Translations under genes and position numbers: made by a program
The notes under the pieces: generated by a model
Seen by the model: the letters and a program-made list of their open reading frames with translations, nothing else
What the model was told of the DNA's origin: nothing
The model's database searches: none
Assembly: GCF_000429905.1 (NCBI RefSeq)
Contig: NZ_KE386983.1
Coordinates: forward strand, 116,336 to 180,335
Length of the DNA stretch: 64,000 nt
Source: Desulfatibacillum aliphaticivorans DSM 15576
GTDB lineage: Bacteria > Desulfobacterota > Desulfobacteria > Desulfobacterales > Desulfatibacillaceae
Direction of reading: 5' to 3'
Shown here: positions 1 through 8,011 of the stretch, piece by piece
Layout: each line of letters begins with the position of its first letter
How positions within the stretch are numbered: position 1 is the first letter of the stretch

Positions 1-590
1 GCCAGACCCAGTTCAAGGCAGTCGGCGGCGGTCAATTTTTTGGAAAAATAAAGGATTTCCTTGGCTTTTTGAAAACCCAGCAGCCGAGGCAGAAAATAGG
101 TGGACGCCAGTTCGGGAACCAGTCCCAGTTTTGAAAAAGGCATCTGCACCCAGGCGTGTTCGGACATGTAGACCAGATCGCAGCCGGCCAGGGTCATGGT
201 AAAGGCGCCGCCCATGGCCAGGCCGTTGACGGCCGCAATAATGGGCTTGCAGCAGTTGAACATTTTCATCGTAAAGCGTTTTTGGGCGATGTCCGTCAGG
301 TCGATTTGCTGCAGAATTTCATCGGGCAGCCCTTCCAGGACGTCGGTGGAAAAGTACCCGCCGCTGCTATACGCCTCTTTAGCCGGATCATTGGAGTCCG
401 GGTTCCTGGCGCCGGTGATGATCATCACGCCGGCCTCGGGGGCCTTTTCAAAATGCTCCATGGCCCAGTAAAGCTCCAGAAAGGAATAGGCGCTCAAGGC
501 GTTTTTTCTTTTGGGGGTGTTTAAGGTCAGGGTGACGACGCCGTCATCGCCTTTGTCATAAAGGATGTCCTTGAAATCTTCCGTTTGCAT
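1..590 (-). CDS. Enoyl-CoA hydratase/isomerase family protein (partial)
   Basis: The gene begins at ATG 590 and runs off the left edge, so only about the first 196 residues are present. The reverse-strand translation starts MQTEDFKDILYDKGDDGVV and continues with the crotonase-fold signatures: a TLNTPKRKNALS segment (CoA-binding strand), an A-x-S-G-G-like oxyanion-hole segment (AYSSGGYFS), then AAVNGLAMGGAFTMTLAGCDL, the second oxyanion loop of the family. GGAG lies about 7 nt upstream. The family hydrates or isomerises enoyl-CoA thioesters in beta-oxidation. Exact substrate cannot be told from this half. The insertion around ARNPDSNDPAKEAYSSGG is longer than in short-chain crotonase, so a specialised member is possible. 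Confidence 0.85.
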   Translation of the reverse strand, partial: MQTEDFKDILYDKGDDGVVTLTLNTPKRKNALSAYSFLELYWAMEHFEKAPEAGVMIITGARNPDSNDPAKEAYSSGGYFSTDVLEGLPDEILQQIDLTDIAQKRFTMKMFNCCKPIIAAVNGLAMGGAFTMTLAGCDLVYMSEHAWVQMPFSKLGLVPELASTYFLPRLLGFQKAKEILYFSKKLTAADCLELGL

Positions 591-844
591 AGCACAGCTC
601 CGATTCCGACTTAAAAAAGTCCGCCTATGGGTGGTTTGCTCCTTAAATGCTGGAAGCGCGTCCTTCGGCGTCCGGCAAAGCCGGAAAACTGATATTCAGG
701 CCTCAGCCATGGTTTCAGGGCGCAACATTCGGGCGCAACACTCTACGGTATTTGGGGGGATGCCCATTATCTTGATCGTTTTTTTCGCAAAAGACAAGCC
801 CAATATGAAAACAGGCAATTCTTTCGCGGAAAAAAGGGACCAAA

Positions 845-877
845 TAAAAAAAGGCCGGTCCGAATGGGACCAGCCTT
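845..877 (-). terminator. Intrinsic terminator after tRNA-Val
   Basis: Read on the minus strand, an 11-bp stem (AAGGCTGGTCC / GGACCGGCCTT, with one U-G pair) and a 5-nt loop is followed directly by a run of seven or more T. It sits about 12 nt beyond the tRNA CCA end. Confidence 0.9.
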
Positions 878-888
878 TTATAATCTTG

Positions 889-963
889 TGGTGGGCGATA
901 CTGGGATTGAACCAGTGACTTCTACCGTGTGAAGGTAGCACTCTCCCGCTGAGTTAATCGCCC
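889..963 (-). tRNA. tRNA-Val (anticodon CAC)
   Basis: The minus strand folds as a canonical cloverleaf. The acceptor stem is GGGCGAT/ATCGCCC, the discriminator base is A, and the 3' CCA is encoded. The D-arm lies in AACTCAGCGGGAGAG. The anticodon stem is CTACC/GGTAG with 7-nt loop TTCACAC, giving anticodon CAC (valine GUG). The T-arm carries GGTTCAATCC. It has its own promoter and terminator, so it is a single-gene transcription unit. Confidence 0.97.
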
Positions 964-978
964 TGCGTCTGGTGCTCT

Positions 979-1007
979 GTATAATGGCATATGGTCAGGT
1001 CCGTCAA
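979..1007 (-). promoter_or_regulatory. Sigma-70-type promoter for tRNA-Val
   Basis: On the minus strand TTGACG (1007-1002) and TTATAC (984-979) are separated by 17 bp. The predicted start lies a few bases before the mature 5' end at 963, as expected for a short tRNA leader. Confidence 0.75.
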
Positions 1008-1079
1008 GTCTTTTTTCAGGTTTTGCTGCATTTGATGCAGGAAAACCGAGCCTCTTTACAAAGGGTCTCGCTTGCGGGC

Positions 1080-2114
1080 CTAATCCTCTTCATCCTCCGG
1101 GAGATCGTCCCCGTCCCAGGAGTCTTCCTCCCCGGAATAATCCTCCTCGGAATCGTCAAAATCCTCGGCGAAATCCCGGTCGTCGTAATCGTCTTCCGAA
1201 AAATCGTCCATGGGATCTTCGTCGTCCGGTTCGGAGGAAAAATCATCCTCTTCGTCCGGGCTGAGTTCGGGCTCATCCCAGGTTTCCTCTAACTGATCCC
1301 AATCCTCCTCCTGGTCGTCCTCGCCATCATGATTCGAGTCCCCGGAAAAATCCATGCCTTCGGGATACCGGTCTTCGTCCAGGGCGTAATCCCGGGAGGC
1401 TTGGTCTTGGTCTTGCTCCTGATCCTCCTGATCCGGCTCTGCAAATTCCACGAGCTCTCCGGCGCCCAGGTTGGGCGGCTCCAGCGGGGTGAGGTTGCGG
1501 CGATTCTGGAATTCCGCGAATCCCGCAGCATCGGGCAGGGCCGGGGAGAGATCGTCGGGATCATAGTCGTCTTCGTCTTTTTGTTTTTTGGACAGGCCCA
1601 GTTCCTCCAACTCCTTAAGCGTGGGCAGTTCGGTCAAATCCTTCAGATCGAAGACTTCCAGGAATTTTTTGGTGGTGGAGTAGATCATGGGCCTGCCGGG
1701 CTTGTCCGTATCCCGGCCGAGCACGCGGATCAACTGCTTTTCCATAAGCATTTTTAAAACGCCGCCCGAATCCACGCCGCGGATGTATTCGATGTCGCTC
1801 CGCAAAACCGGCTGGCGATAGGCGATGATGGCCAGGGTTTCCAGGGCCGGCTTGGACAGGCGCACAGGCTGGCTCTGATGCAGGCGCTTGATCCATTGAG
1901 CGTACTCCGGGCGTGTGCGCAACTGGTATCCTCCGGCCACGTGGTGAAGGGCGAAGCCTCCGCCCCGGAGTTCGTATTCCCGGCCCAGAGTTTCCAGGGC
2001 GGTCCGTATCATCTTGGAGTCCGCCTCGGGAATGGACTGGCGCAGCCGCTCCATGGAAAGGGGCGTGGACGAGATGAACAAAAGGGATTCTATGATGTAT
2101 TTTAAGTTATCCAT
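1080..2114 (-). CDS. scpB: Segregation and condensation protein B with long acidic tail
   Basis: ScpB is the kleisin-associated winged-helix subunit that works with ScpA and SMC in chromosome condensation. The first ~185 residues match the family: paired winged-helix domains starting LKYIIESLLFISSTPLS, with the LSKPALETLAIIAYRQPV helix and the typical RGVDSGGVL segment. ScpB proteins usually stop near 180-250 residues. This one continues to 344 with a low-complexity tail (about residues 195-344) dominated by Asp, Glu and Ser. The ATG at 2114 lies 5 nt after the scpA stop, so the two genes are one operon in the usual order scpA-scpB. The tail is in frame and uninterrupted; its role is unknown. 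Confidence 0.95.
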   Translation of the reverse strand: MDNLKYIIESLLFISSTPLSMERLRQSIPEADSKMIRTALETLGREYELRGGGFALHHVAGGYQLRTRPEYAQWIKRLHQSQPVRLSKPALETLAIIAYRQPVLRSDIEYIRGVDSGGVLKMLMEKQLIRVLGRDTDKPGRPMIYSTTKKFLEVFDLKDLTELPTLKELEELGLSKKQKDEDDYDPDDLSPALPDAAGFAEFQNRRNLTPLEPPNLGAGELVEFAEPDQEDQEQDQDQASRDYALDEDRYPEGMDFSGDSNHDGEDDQEEDWDQLEETWDEPELSPDEEDDFSSEPDDEDPMDDFSEDDYDDRDFAEDFDDSEEDYSGEEDSWDGDDLPEDEED

Positions 2115-2119
2115 ATAGT

Positions 2120-2830
2120 TTAGGCGTAAAATATACGAATTATCCCGGAATGTAAATGCTGCGCTATCTTGATAATGCTTAATTTGGTCATTTCCAGCAA
2201 GGCCAGGAAGGTGACGATCATGTCCATCTTGGTGTAATCTTCGCCAAAGAGCTCCGTAAAGGTGACGGTTTGCTTCTCCTCCAAGATATCGGCGATCTGG
2301 TTGATCCGTTCCTTGACGGACACGGTTTCGGCGGTGACGGTGACAAGCTCCTCCTGCCTGACGTTCTCCAGGATTTTGGCGAAGGCGTCAATGAGCTCGA
2401 ACAGCCCCACCATGATGACCTCGTCCTCCCGGTCGTCGAACTCCATGGGCTCCGGGCTGCGGGCGAAAACCGAATCCCCCAGAAGGTGCCGCGTCCCAAT
2501 GGACTCGGCCGCTTCCTTGAGCTGAAGATATTCGGCCAGGGGCCTCACGATCTCCATACGGGGGTCTTCGTCGTCGTCTTCATCGTCAAAATGCCGGGGC
2601 AGGAGCATGCGGGACTTGATCTGCATCAAGGTGGCGGCCATGAGCAAAAAGTCTCCGGCCAAATCCACGTTCATGGCTTGCATCTGCTCCACGTACTCCA
2701 GGTATTGGTCTGCAATGACCGCTATGGGGATGTCGTAGATGTCCACCTCGTTCTTGCGAATCAGGTGGACCAGAAGGTCCATGGGGCCTTCAAAGACATC
2801 CAGATGAATGTGATAGCGATCCTCTTGCAT
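2120..2830 (-). CDS. scpA: Segregation and condensation protein A
   Basis: ScpA is the kleisin that bridges SMC heads and binds a ScpB dimer. The 236-residue protein has the normal family length. It begins with the conserved N-terminal block LDVFEGPMDLLVHLIRKNEVDIYDIPI, followed by the helix around DFLLMAATLMQIKSRMLLPR that contacts the SMC neck. The C-terminal winged helix (about 175-236, VTFTELFGEDYTKMDMIVTFLALLEM...) is also clear. It is translated first in the scpA-scpB pair, and the 5-nt gap suggests translational coupling. Nothing unusual was seen in it. Confidence 0.96.
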   Translation of the reverse strand: MQEDRYHIHLDVFEGPMDLLVHLIRKNEVDIYDIPIAVIADQYLEYVEQMQAMNVDLAGDFLLMAATLMQIKSRMLLPRHFDDEDDDEDPRMEIVRPLAEYLQLKEAAESIGTRHLLGDSVFARSPEPMEFDDREDEVIMVGLFELIDAFAKILENVRQEELVTVTAETVSVKERINQIADILEEKQTVTFTELFGEDYTKMDMIVTFLALLEMTKLSIIKIAQHLHSGIIRIFYA

Positions 2831-2894
2831 GAGCCCTCAGGCCTGTTGAATTGCCAAATGAAATTGAAGCGTCAAGCGAAGCCCCCCTGGTTCT

Positions 2895-2957
2895 TGCTGG
2901 GTTTCGCAGGCTCAACCCAACCTACGTCGCGATTGCCAAGTCGTAGGTTGGGTTAAG
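2895..2957. repeat. Dispersed repeat family A (AACCCAACCT hairpin), copy 1
   Basis: GCTGGGTTTCGCAGGCTCAA is followed by CCCAACCTACG, a short loop and CGTAGGTTGGGTT, which can fold back on the first half (2913-2926 with 2942-2954). Related copies lie at 27638-27694 and 63775-63801, all between genes. Confidence 0.75.
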
Positions 2958-3057
2958 AAGTCCGGCTTCGTTGATTCTCACAACCAACAATGCTTTTGGA
3001 CTGCGAACCCAACATCAATCCGCTTAGGGGGAGGCAATCTCTCTTAAGCGGCCCCTG

Positions 3058-3093
3058 TATGCATTCCCACGCAAAGCATGGGAACGAGTTTAA
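3058..3093. repeat. Dispersed repeat family B (CCCACGC...GCATGGGAACGAG), copy 1
   Basis: A short palindromic unit, GCATTCCCACGC followed by AAAGCATGGGAACGAG, recurs nearly unchanged at 32495-32527. Both copies lie in intergenic DNA. Similar short palindromes are common in environmental Gram-negative genomes (recalled, not searched). Confidence 0.7.
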
Positions 3094-3147
3094 ACCAAAG
3101 GCGACGGCCGGATGGGCCGTGTAGCGGCAGGCCCCCGTGCCTGCCTT

Positions 3148-3345
3148 GTAGGGGCAGGCTTTCCCTGCCCGTTTTGCGCGGGTGACGCGCAATAACAACG
3201 CGAGGAAGCCTCGCAACTACAGCGCAGGGCAACCTTGCAACTACCGGGCGCAGCAAGCAGCGCCCCTACATCCAGGTTGCAACCATCCCCGCCGCCATGT
3301 AGGGGCTGGGTTTCCCAGCCCAAACAGCGCGGGTGACGCGCTGTT
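3148..3345. repeat. Dispersed repeat family C (GTAGGGGC...), two direct copies and one inverted fragment
   Basis: Two direct copies (3148-3190 and 3299-3345) share a GTAGGGGC start, a GGG..TTTCCC..GCCC hairpin and the tail GCGCGGGTGACGCGC. An inverted fragment (GCGCCCCTACATCC) lies between them near 3260. A third, shorter copy is at 63724-63767. The internal hairpins and intergenic placement suggest REP/MITE-like elements. Confidence 0.75.
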
Positions 3346-3595
3346 GCTCTGCATTGACCTCCGGGGACGGATATTAGTCTTATCTCTCGCGGCGGACGAT
3401 GCTCCCTCCCCCTTGACGGGGGAGGGCCGGGGAGGGGGTGATAATGCCTCTCCCTCCTATCCGGTTGTTTCCGCCTTGATATTTACTCCCCCCCATCCTG
3501 TCCTTCCCCCGCCAGGGGGGAAGGGGCCAAGATTGAAGGGCTTCCATTCGACAGTGTTTGCGGCATTTGGATACACGCCGCTTCGTTGCGTTGGG

Positions 3596-4579
3596 CTAAA
3601 TCTTCACCGCGGCCCGCACTTCCTCCATGGTGGCCTTGGCCACTTCACGGGCTTTGTCGCTGCCGGTTTTGATGATGTCCTCGACCTCGTCCCTGTTTTT
3701 TTCAAAATGGACGCGCTTTTCGTAAATGGGCTCCAACTGGGCTGTCAGGTTGGCGGCCATGAGCTTTTTGCACTGCACGCATCCGATTTCCGCGGCCCGG
3801 CATTCCTTGTTCACCTGTTCCACCATTTCCGGCGGGCTGTAAATCTTGTGAAAGGAATACACGTTACAGATGTCCGGGTCTCCCGGGTCTTTTTTCCGCA
3901 TCCTCTGGGGGTCGGTGATCATTACCGAAACCTTTTGCGAAACCACGTCCGGGGGATCCGCCAGGTTGATGGCGTTCTGGTAGCTTTTGCTCATTTTCCG
4001 GTTATCGCTGCCCAGAAGTTTGGGGGTTTCCGTCAGGATCGCCTTGGGCTCCACAAAGACATCGCCGTACATATAGTTAAAGCGGCGAACGATTTCGCGG
4101 GTCAGTTCCACATGGGGCACCTGGTCGATGCCCACGGGCACGCCGTGCGCTTTATACATAATGATGTCCGCAGCCTGGAGCACGGGGTATCCCAAAAATC
4201 CGAAGGTGGAGAGATCCTTGTTCTCCATCTGGACAATTTGGTCTTTATACGTGGGGTTTCTTTCCAGCCAGGGCACGGGCGTAATCATGGACAATATCAG
4301 GAACAGCTCCGCATGCTCCTTCACCTCGGACTGGACGAAAAAGGTGCTCTTGGCCGGGTCCAGGCCTACGGAAAGCCAGTCTATCATCATTTCGGTCCTA
4401 AAGGCGGCGGTGTTGCTGGTGTCTTCGTAATTGGTGGTAAGGGCGTGCCAGTCGGCTATAAAATAAAAGCAGTCGTACTTGTCCTGCATGTCTTTCCAGT
4501 TGGCCAGGGCGCCGTGAAGGTGGCCCAGGTGCAGGGGGCCGGTGGGCCGCATACCGCTAAGAATTCTCTGTTTGTTCAT
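3596..4579 (-). CDS. trpS: Tryptophanyl-tRNA synthetase
   Basis: This class Ic aminoacyl-tRNA synthetase charges tRNA-Trp. At 327 residues it has normal bacterial length. The N terminus MNKQRILSGMRPTGPLHLGH contains the HIGH-type motif (HLGH). The Rossmann-domain segment DCFYFIADWHALTT follows, and KMSKSYQNAI (about residues 195-204) is the KMSKS loop that closes on ATP. Four Cys residues in the C-terminal part (CNVYS..., ECRAAEIGCVQCKK) include a C-x2-C pair, as in the metal-binding trpS subgroup. The downstream (left) interval is a repeat cluster, and the M50 protease gene lies 34 nt upstream on the same strand. Confidence 0.96.
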   Translation of the reverse strand: MNKQRILSGMRPTGPLHLGHLHGALANWKDMQDKYDCFYFIADWHALTTNYEDTSNTAAFRTEMMIDWLSVGLDPAKSTFFVQSEVKEHAELFLILSMITPVPWLERNPTYKDQIVQMENKDLSTFGFLGYPVLQAADIIMYKAHGVPVGIDQVPHVELTREIVRRFNYMYGDVFVEPKAILTETPKLLGSDNRKMSKSYQNAINLADPPDVVSQKVSVMITDPQRMRKKDPGDPDICNVYSFHKIYSPPEMVEQVNKECRAAEIGCVQCKKLMAANLTAQLEPIYEKRVHFEKNRDEVEDIIKTGSDKAREVAKATMEEVRAAVKI

Positions 4580-4613
4580 GTTGCTTATCCTATGTTGTTA
4601 CAAGGTTATAAAA

Positions 4614-5264
4614 TCATCCGCCGTAAAGGATCCTGGCCAGGTCTCCCAGGGCGATTTTGCAGATGGGCTGGATAAAGAAATCCATGACCTTCCACAATAC
4701 GCCCGTGGCCAGAAGGATGAAAAGAATTATTATACCATAAGGTTGCAGTTGTTGATACCGCAGGCTTAAATCCCGGGGCAGGGCCAGGCGCAAAACATGG
4801 CTGCCGTCCAAGGGGGGCATGGGAATCATGTTGAACACCGCCAGCACGCTGTTGATGATCACGCTGTACAAAAAAAACAGGGGGATGAATCCCGCCTTGT
4901 CCACCCATTGGTTGGCCCAGAGAATTTGGAAGAGAAATCCCAAAACCATTGCCAGACCCAGGTTTACAGCCACGCCGGCCAAGGAGACCAGGATGGCGTC
5001 CTGCCTGGTTTTTAGAAATCTTTCATCCACGGGCACAGGCTTGGCCCAGCCGAACAGGAACCCTGCGTTGGTAATCAAAAGGACGGCGGGAAGGATTACC
5101 GTCCCCACCAGGTCTATGTGCTTGAGCGGATTTAAGGTCAGCCTGCCGGCCAGTTTGGCGGTGGGGTCTCCCAGGCTGTAGGCCATGCCCGCATGGGCGG
5201 CTTCATGAGCGGCCATGGCCAGGGCCAGGGCCGCGACTTGCGCTGCGGCGTTAAGCATTTGCAT
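4614..5264 (-). CDS. Site-2-protease-like M50 family membrane metalloprotease
   Basis: The 216-residue membrane protein has five or six hydrophobic segments. The zinc motif H-E-A-A-H lies in the first transmembrane helix (residues ~20-24). The second-site motif NMIPMPPLDGSHVL sits near residue 145, where the Asp is the third zinc ligand. This matches the compact M50B-type rhomboid-sized subfamily without PDZ domain, common as an orphan gene next to trpS and scpA in Deltaproteobacteria (recalled from family knowledge). Its substrate is unknown. The start overlaps the last codons of the upstream nucleotidyltransferase gene by 14 nt, so translational coupling is likely. Confidence 0.88.
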   Translation of the reverse strand: MQMLNAAAQVAALALAMAAHEAAHAGMAYSLGDPTAKLAGRLTLNPLKHIDLVGTVILPAVLLITNAGFLFGWAKPVPVDERFLKTRQDAILVSLAGVAVNLGLAMVLGFLFQILWANQWVDKAGFIPLFFLYSVIINSVLAVFNMIPMPPLDGSHVLRLALPRDLSLRYQQLQPYGIIILFILLATGVLWKVMDFFIQPICKIALGDLARILYGG

Positions 5265-7941
5265 CGTTAATTAACCTTACGGCCAAAGCCATTTCATCTT
5301 CAAAGGTAAAAACCTTCCCGTCCAGCCGAGCGTCCAGGACGGCGTCCAGGACCTTTTTGTATATGGGGCCGGGCTTGATTCCCATTTGCTTGAGGGTCTT
5401 GCCGGAAAGCAGGCACGCCACGCCTTTCAACTCCGTCAGAAACCTGGTTAATCTGCGTTTGGCTTTTTTGCTTTTGGCCCGGGCCAGCAGAAAAAGCAGC
5501 ATTTCCGTGGGCAGGAGCGTCAACATGCGATAGAGTTCGCTGTTGACCATTTTATCCTCCCGCTCCAGCCTGTACAAGCATTGGCGCCCGTACTGGCGGT
5601 GCTCATAAAACAGGTCATGGAATTTGGGGGCGATTTCCAGCCTCAAAAGCGCGGCGTCCACCTGATCCTGGTCAAAACCGTGAAACAGGGCCAGGAATTG
5701 AACGGCCCATTTCATATAGGAATCGTCCATAAATTGCAAATCATGCCAAGTGAGCACTTCCTTGACCGACTCGAACAAGTCCTGTTTTTCAGGCCCGAAA
5801 TCCAGGTCCGGGTGGATGAAAGGCAGCAGGTTGTATCCGGCCATGCGATCCACGGCGCCAATGGGGTTTTCGTCTTCCAGGATGAGCTTTAGTTCGGAGA
5901 AGAGGCGCCGGCCGGACAGGTGCCGGAAAAAATCCATTTTGACGGCGTTCTTGATCAGATTGGACGTCAGTTTTCCTATGCTGAACCCGTAGCGCTGCTC
6001 GAAACGGATGGCCCGGAACACCCGGGTGGGGTCTTCCACAAAGCTCAGGTTGTGCAGCACCCGAATGGCTTTGGCCTTGATGTCCCGCTGGGCGCCGAAA
6101 TAATCGATGAGCGTTCCAAAGGATTTTTCATTGATCTGGATGGCCATGGTGTTGACGGTGAAATCCCTCCGGTACAGGTCCATTTTCAGAGAGCTTGTCT
6201 CCACCACGGGCAGGGACGCGGGCGAGGCGTAATACTCGAACCGGGCCGAGGCCACGTCGATCTTGAATCCGTCCTCCATGATAATCACGGCGGTTCCGAA
6301 TTCGGAATGGGAGTGCACGCGATATCCGTGAACCTGGGCGAAGCGGCGGGCGAAGGCGATGCCGTCTCCTTCCACCACCACGTCGAAATCCTCGTTTTTG
6401 TGGCTCATGACCAGGTCCCGGACGAAGCCGCCCACTAAAAAGGCTTCCAGGCCCATGGCGTCGGCGATTTTTCCCAACTCCCGGACCAGTTCCAGGTATC
6501 CCGGGGAAAGCCGGTCCCGCATCATTTTGGAAGCGCTGCGGATATACGCCCTGGAGGAGTCGGAGCGGACGTCGCTTTCTTTTCCGTCATGCTGATGATT
6601 GCGGCTTATGAGCAGGTTCAACAGGTCCGTGCGGGTGATCACGCCCACAATATGGCCGTCGTCCATGACAGGGAGGATGCGCTGTTTGTTTTCTATGACC
6701 AGCTTTTGGATTGCCTGCAGGTCCGCGTCCTTGGGGACGGTCATGGGGTCCGAGGTCATGTATTCCAGCACCGGCACCTCGGACAGGTTATGGTGCATGG
6801 CCTTTTCCACCACCTGCCGGGAGATGAAGCCCCGCAACTGTTTATTGCCCTCTTCGTCCGGAGGATCGGTGATGAGCAGGGCGTTGATGTTGTATTGAGT
6901 AAGCAGGGCCGCCGCTTTTTTGATGCTTACGTCCACGGTGGTGGAGATGGCCGGCGTGCTCATGACGTCCCGGGCTTTTTGCCTGGGCTCCACATGCTTG
7001 TGCAGCAGGGCCAGCACTTCGGCCTCCAACTGAGCCAGGGTCCGGTCCTTGACCGTGGCTGCGGCCGCAAAGGAATGACCGCCTCCGCCCAGGGCCTTGA
7101 TCACCTTGCCCACGTTGACTTCGGGCAGCCGGCTTCGGCCCACCACATGGATGCGGTCCCCCATCTGCCCTAAGGCGATGAGGGCGTCCATGTTTTCCAT
7201 TTTCATGAGTTTGTGGACCAGCACGGCGAAGTCGGCGAAATAATTTTCCAGGGAAATGGTGCTGACCGCCACCTCGATGCCGTGCACCGGGTGGAACACG
7301 CTGGATCGGATCAGGTCGTTCAATACGGAAATCTGCTCCGGGCTGTATTCCCTGGCCAGCAGGCTGGACACAATGTTCAGGTTGGCGCCTTGCTCCATAA
7401 GATAGGCCGCGGCCAGAAAATCCTCCTTTGTGGTGGAGGAGAAGGTGAACGACCCCGTATCCTCATGGATGCCGAGGCAGAACAAGGTGGCCTCGTCCGC
7501 GGTGATGGGAATGTTTTTCTCCCGGAGAATTTCCGTCAGGATAGTGACCGTGGCGCCGGTGGAGCGGCAAATCTCGATGTCCCCCTGCACGTCGCCGTTG
7601 GACGAGGGATGATGGTCGTAGACGTGGATCTCCACTCCCGGCTTGCCCACGGCCTTGGCCAGACGGCCGATGCGGGATTTTTTTTTGGTGTCCACCAGAA
7701 CCAGGGTGGACACGCTGTTGATGTCGATATTGGACATCTGCTCCAGGTTCATCATGTAAACGATGGACTGGATAAAGAAATGGCGCAGGTTGGACTCCTT
7801 GGTTCCGGGCAGGACAACCACGGAGTTGGGATACAGCTTTTGGGCCGCCAGCAGGGACGCAAAGGCGTCGTAATCCGCGTTATTATGAGTTGTGATGACC
7901 GTGAGATTTTCACGGTTTTTGACTGATTTACGTTTTCCCAT
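5251..7941 (-). CDS. DHH phosphoesterase-CBS-tRNA nucleotidyltransferase fusion
   Basis: Three modules are fused in about 896 residues. The N-terminal part (~10-315) is a DHH/DHHA1 phosphoesterase: THNNADYDAFASLL, DTKKKSRIGRL, YDHHPSS (the DHH motif) and the glycine-rich GGGGHSFAAAAT. Two CBS motifs (~320-450; DVMSTPAISTT and YMTSDPMTVPKDADL) form an adenosyl-ligand sensor pair. The C-terminal part (~480-890) is a class II nucleotidyltransferase: FLVGGFVRDL, then NEDFDVVVEGDG with its catalytic Asp pair, then RRDFTVNTMAI and RVLHNLSFVEDPTRVFRAIRF. This architecture is known and is usually annotated as an A-adding or CCA-adding enzyme. Which base is added cannot be told here. A TTG at 7965 is also in frame; ATG 7941 is preferred, although neither start has a strong ribosome site. 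Confidence 0.92.
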   Translation of the reverse strand: MGKRKSVKNRENLTVITTHNNADYDAFASLLAAQKLYPNSVVVLPGTKESNLRHFFIQSIVYMMNLEQMSNIDINSVSTLVLVDTKKKSRIGRLAKAVGKPGVEIHVYDHHPSSNGDVQGDIEICRSTGATVTILTEILREKNIPITADEATLFCLGIHEDTGSFTFSSTTKEDFLAAAYLMEQGANLNIVSSLLAREYSPEQISVLNDLIRSSVFHPVHGIEVAVSTISLENYFADFAVLVHKLMKMENMDALIALGQMGDRIHVVGRSRLPEVNVGKVIKALGGGGHSFAAAATVKDRTLAQLEAEVLALLHKHVEPRQKARDVMSTPAISTTVDVSIKKAAALLTQYNINALLITDPPDEEGNKQLRGFISRQVVEKAMHHNLSEVPVLEYMTSDPMTVPKDADLQAIQKLVIENKQRILPVMDDGHIVGVITRTDLLNLLISRNHQHDGKESDVRSDSSRAYIRSASKMMRDRLSPGYLELVRELGKIADAMGLEAFLVGGFVRDLVMSHKNEDFDVVVEGDGIAFARRFAQVHGYRVHSHSEFGTAVIIMEDGFKIDVASARFEYYASPASLPVVETSSLKMDLYRRDFTVNTMAIQINEKSFGTLIDYFGAQRDIKAKAIRVLHNLSFVEDPTRVFRAIRFEQRYGFSIGKLTSNLIKNAVKMDFFRHLSGRRLFSELKLILEDENPIGAVDRMAGYNLLPFIHPDLDFGPEKQDLFESVKEVLTWHDLQFMDDSYMKWAVQFLALFHGFDQDQVDAALLRLEIAPKFHDLFYEHRQYGRQCLYRLEREDKMVNSELYRMLTLLPTEMLLFLLARAKSKKAKRRLTRFLTELKGVACLLSGKTLKQMGIKPGPIYKKVLDAVLDARLDGKVFTFEDEMALAVRLINDANA

Positions 7942-8011
7942 GATCCTGATGCAAGGATATCCCAAGGCTTGGGCGAAAACAAGGCCCGCGTTAAGGGATT
8001 TTACAATAAAA

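Larger units (their letters stand above)
2831..3595. other. Gene-free interval rich in hairpin repeats
   Basis: No convincing gene lies between scpA and trpS. The interval carries members of at least three dispersed repeat families, listed separately. It also has G/C-rich inverted stretches around 3400-3435 and 3490-3525 (runs of C then matching runs of G). A long open frame on the plus strand that enters here is antisense to trpS and is rejected. Confidence 0.8.

Noticed and set aside
565..918. Plus-strand frame of 117 codons crossing tRNA-Val
   Set aside because: It overlaps a well-supported tRNA and its terminator in antisense and has no ribosome site or motif.
3182..4675. Plus-strand open frame of 497 codons
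   Set aside because: Most of it is antisense to trpS, which has full family motifs. High GC content keeps the opposite frame open.
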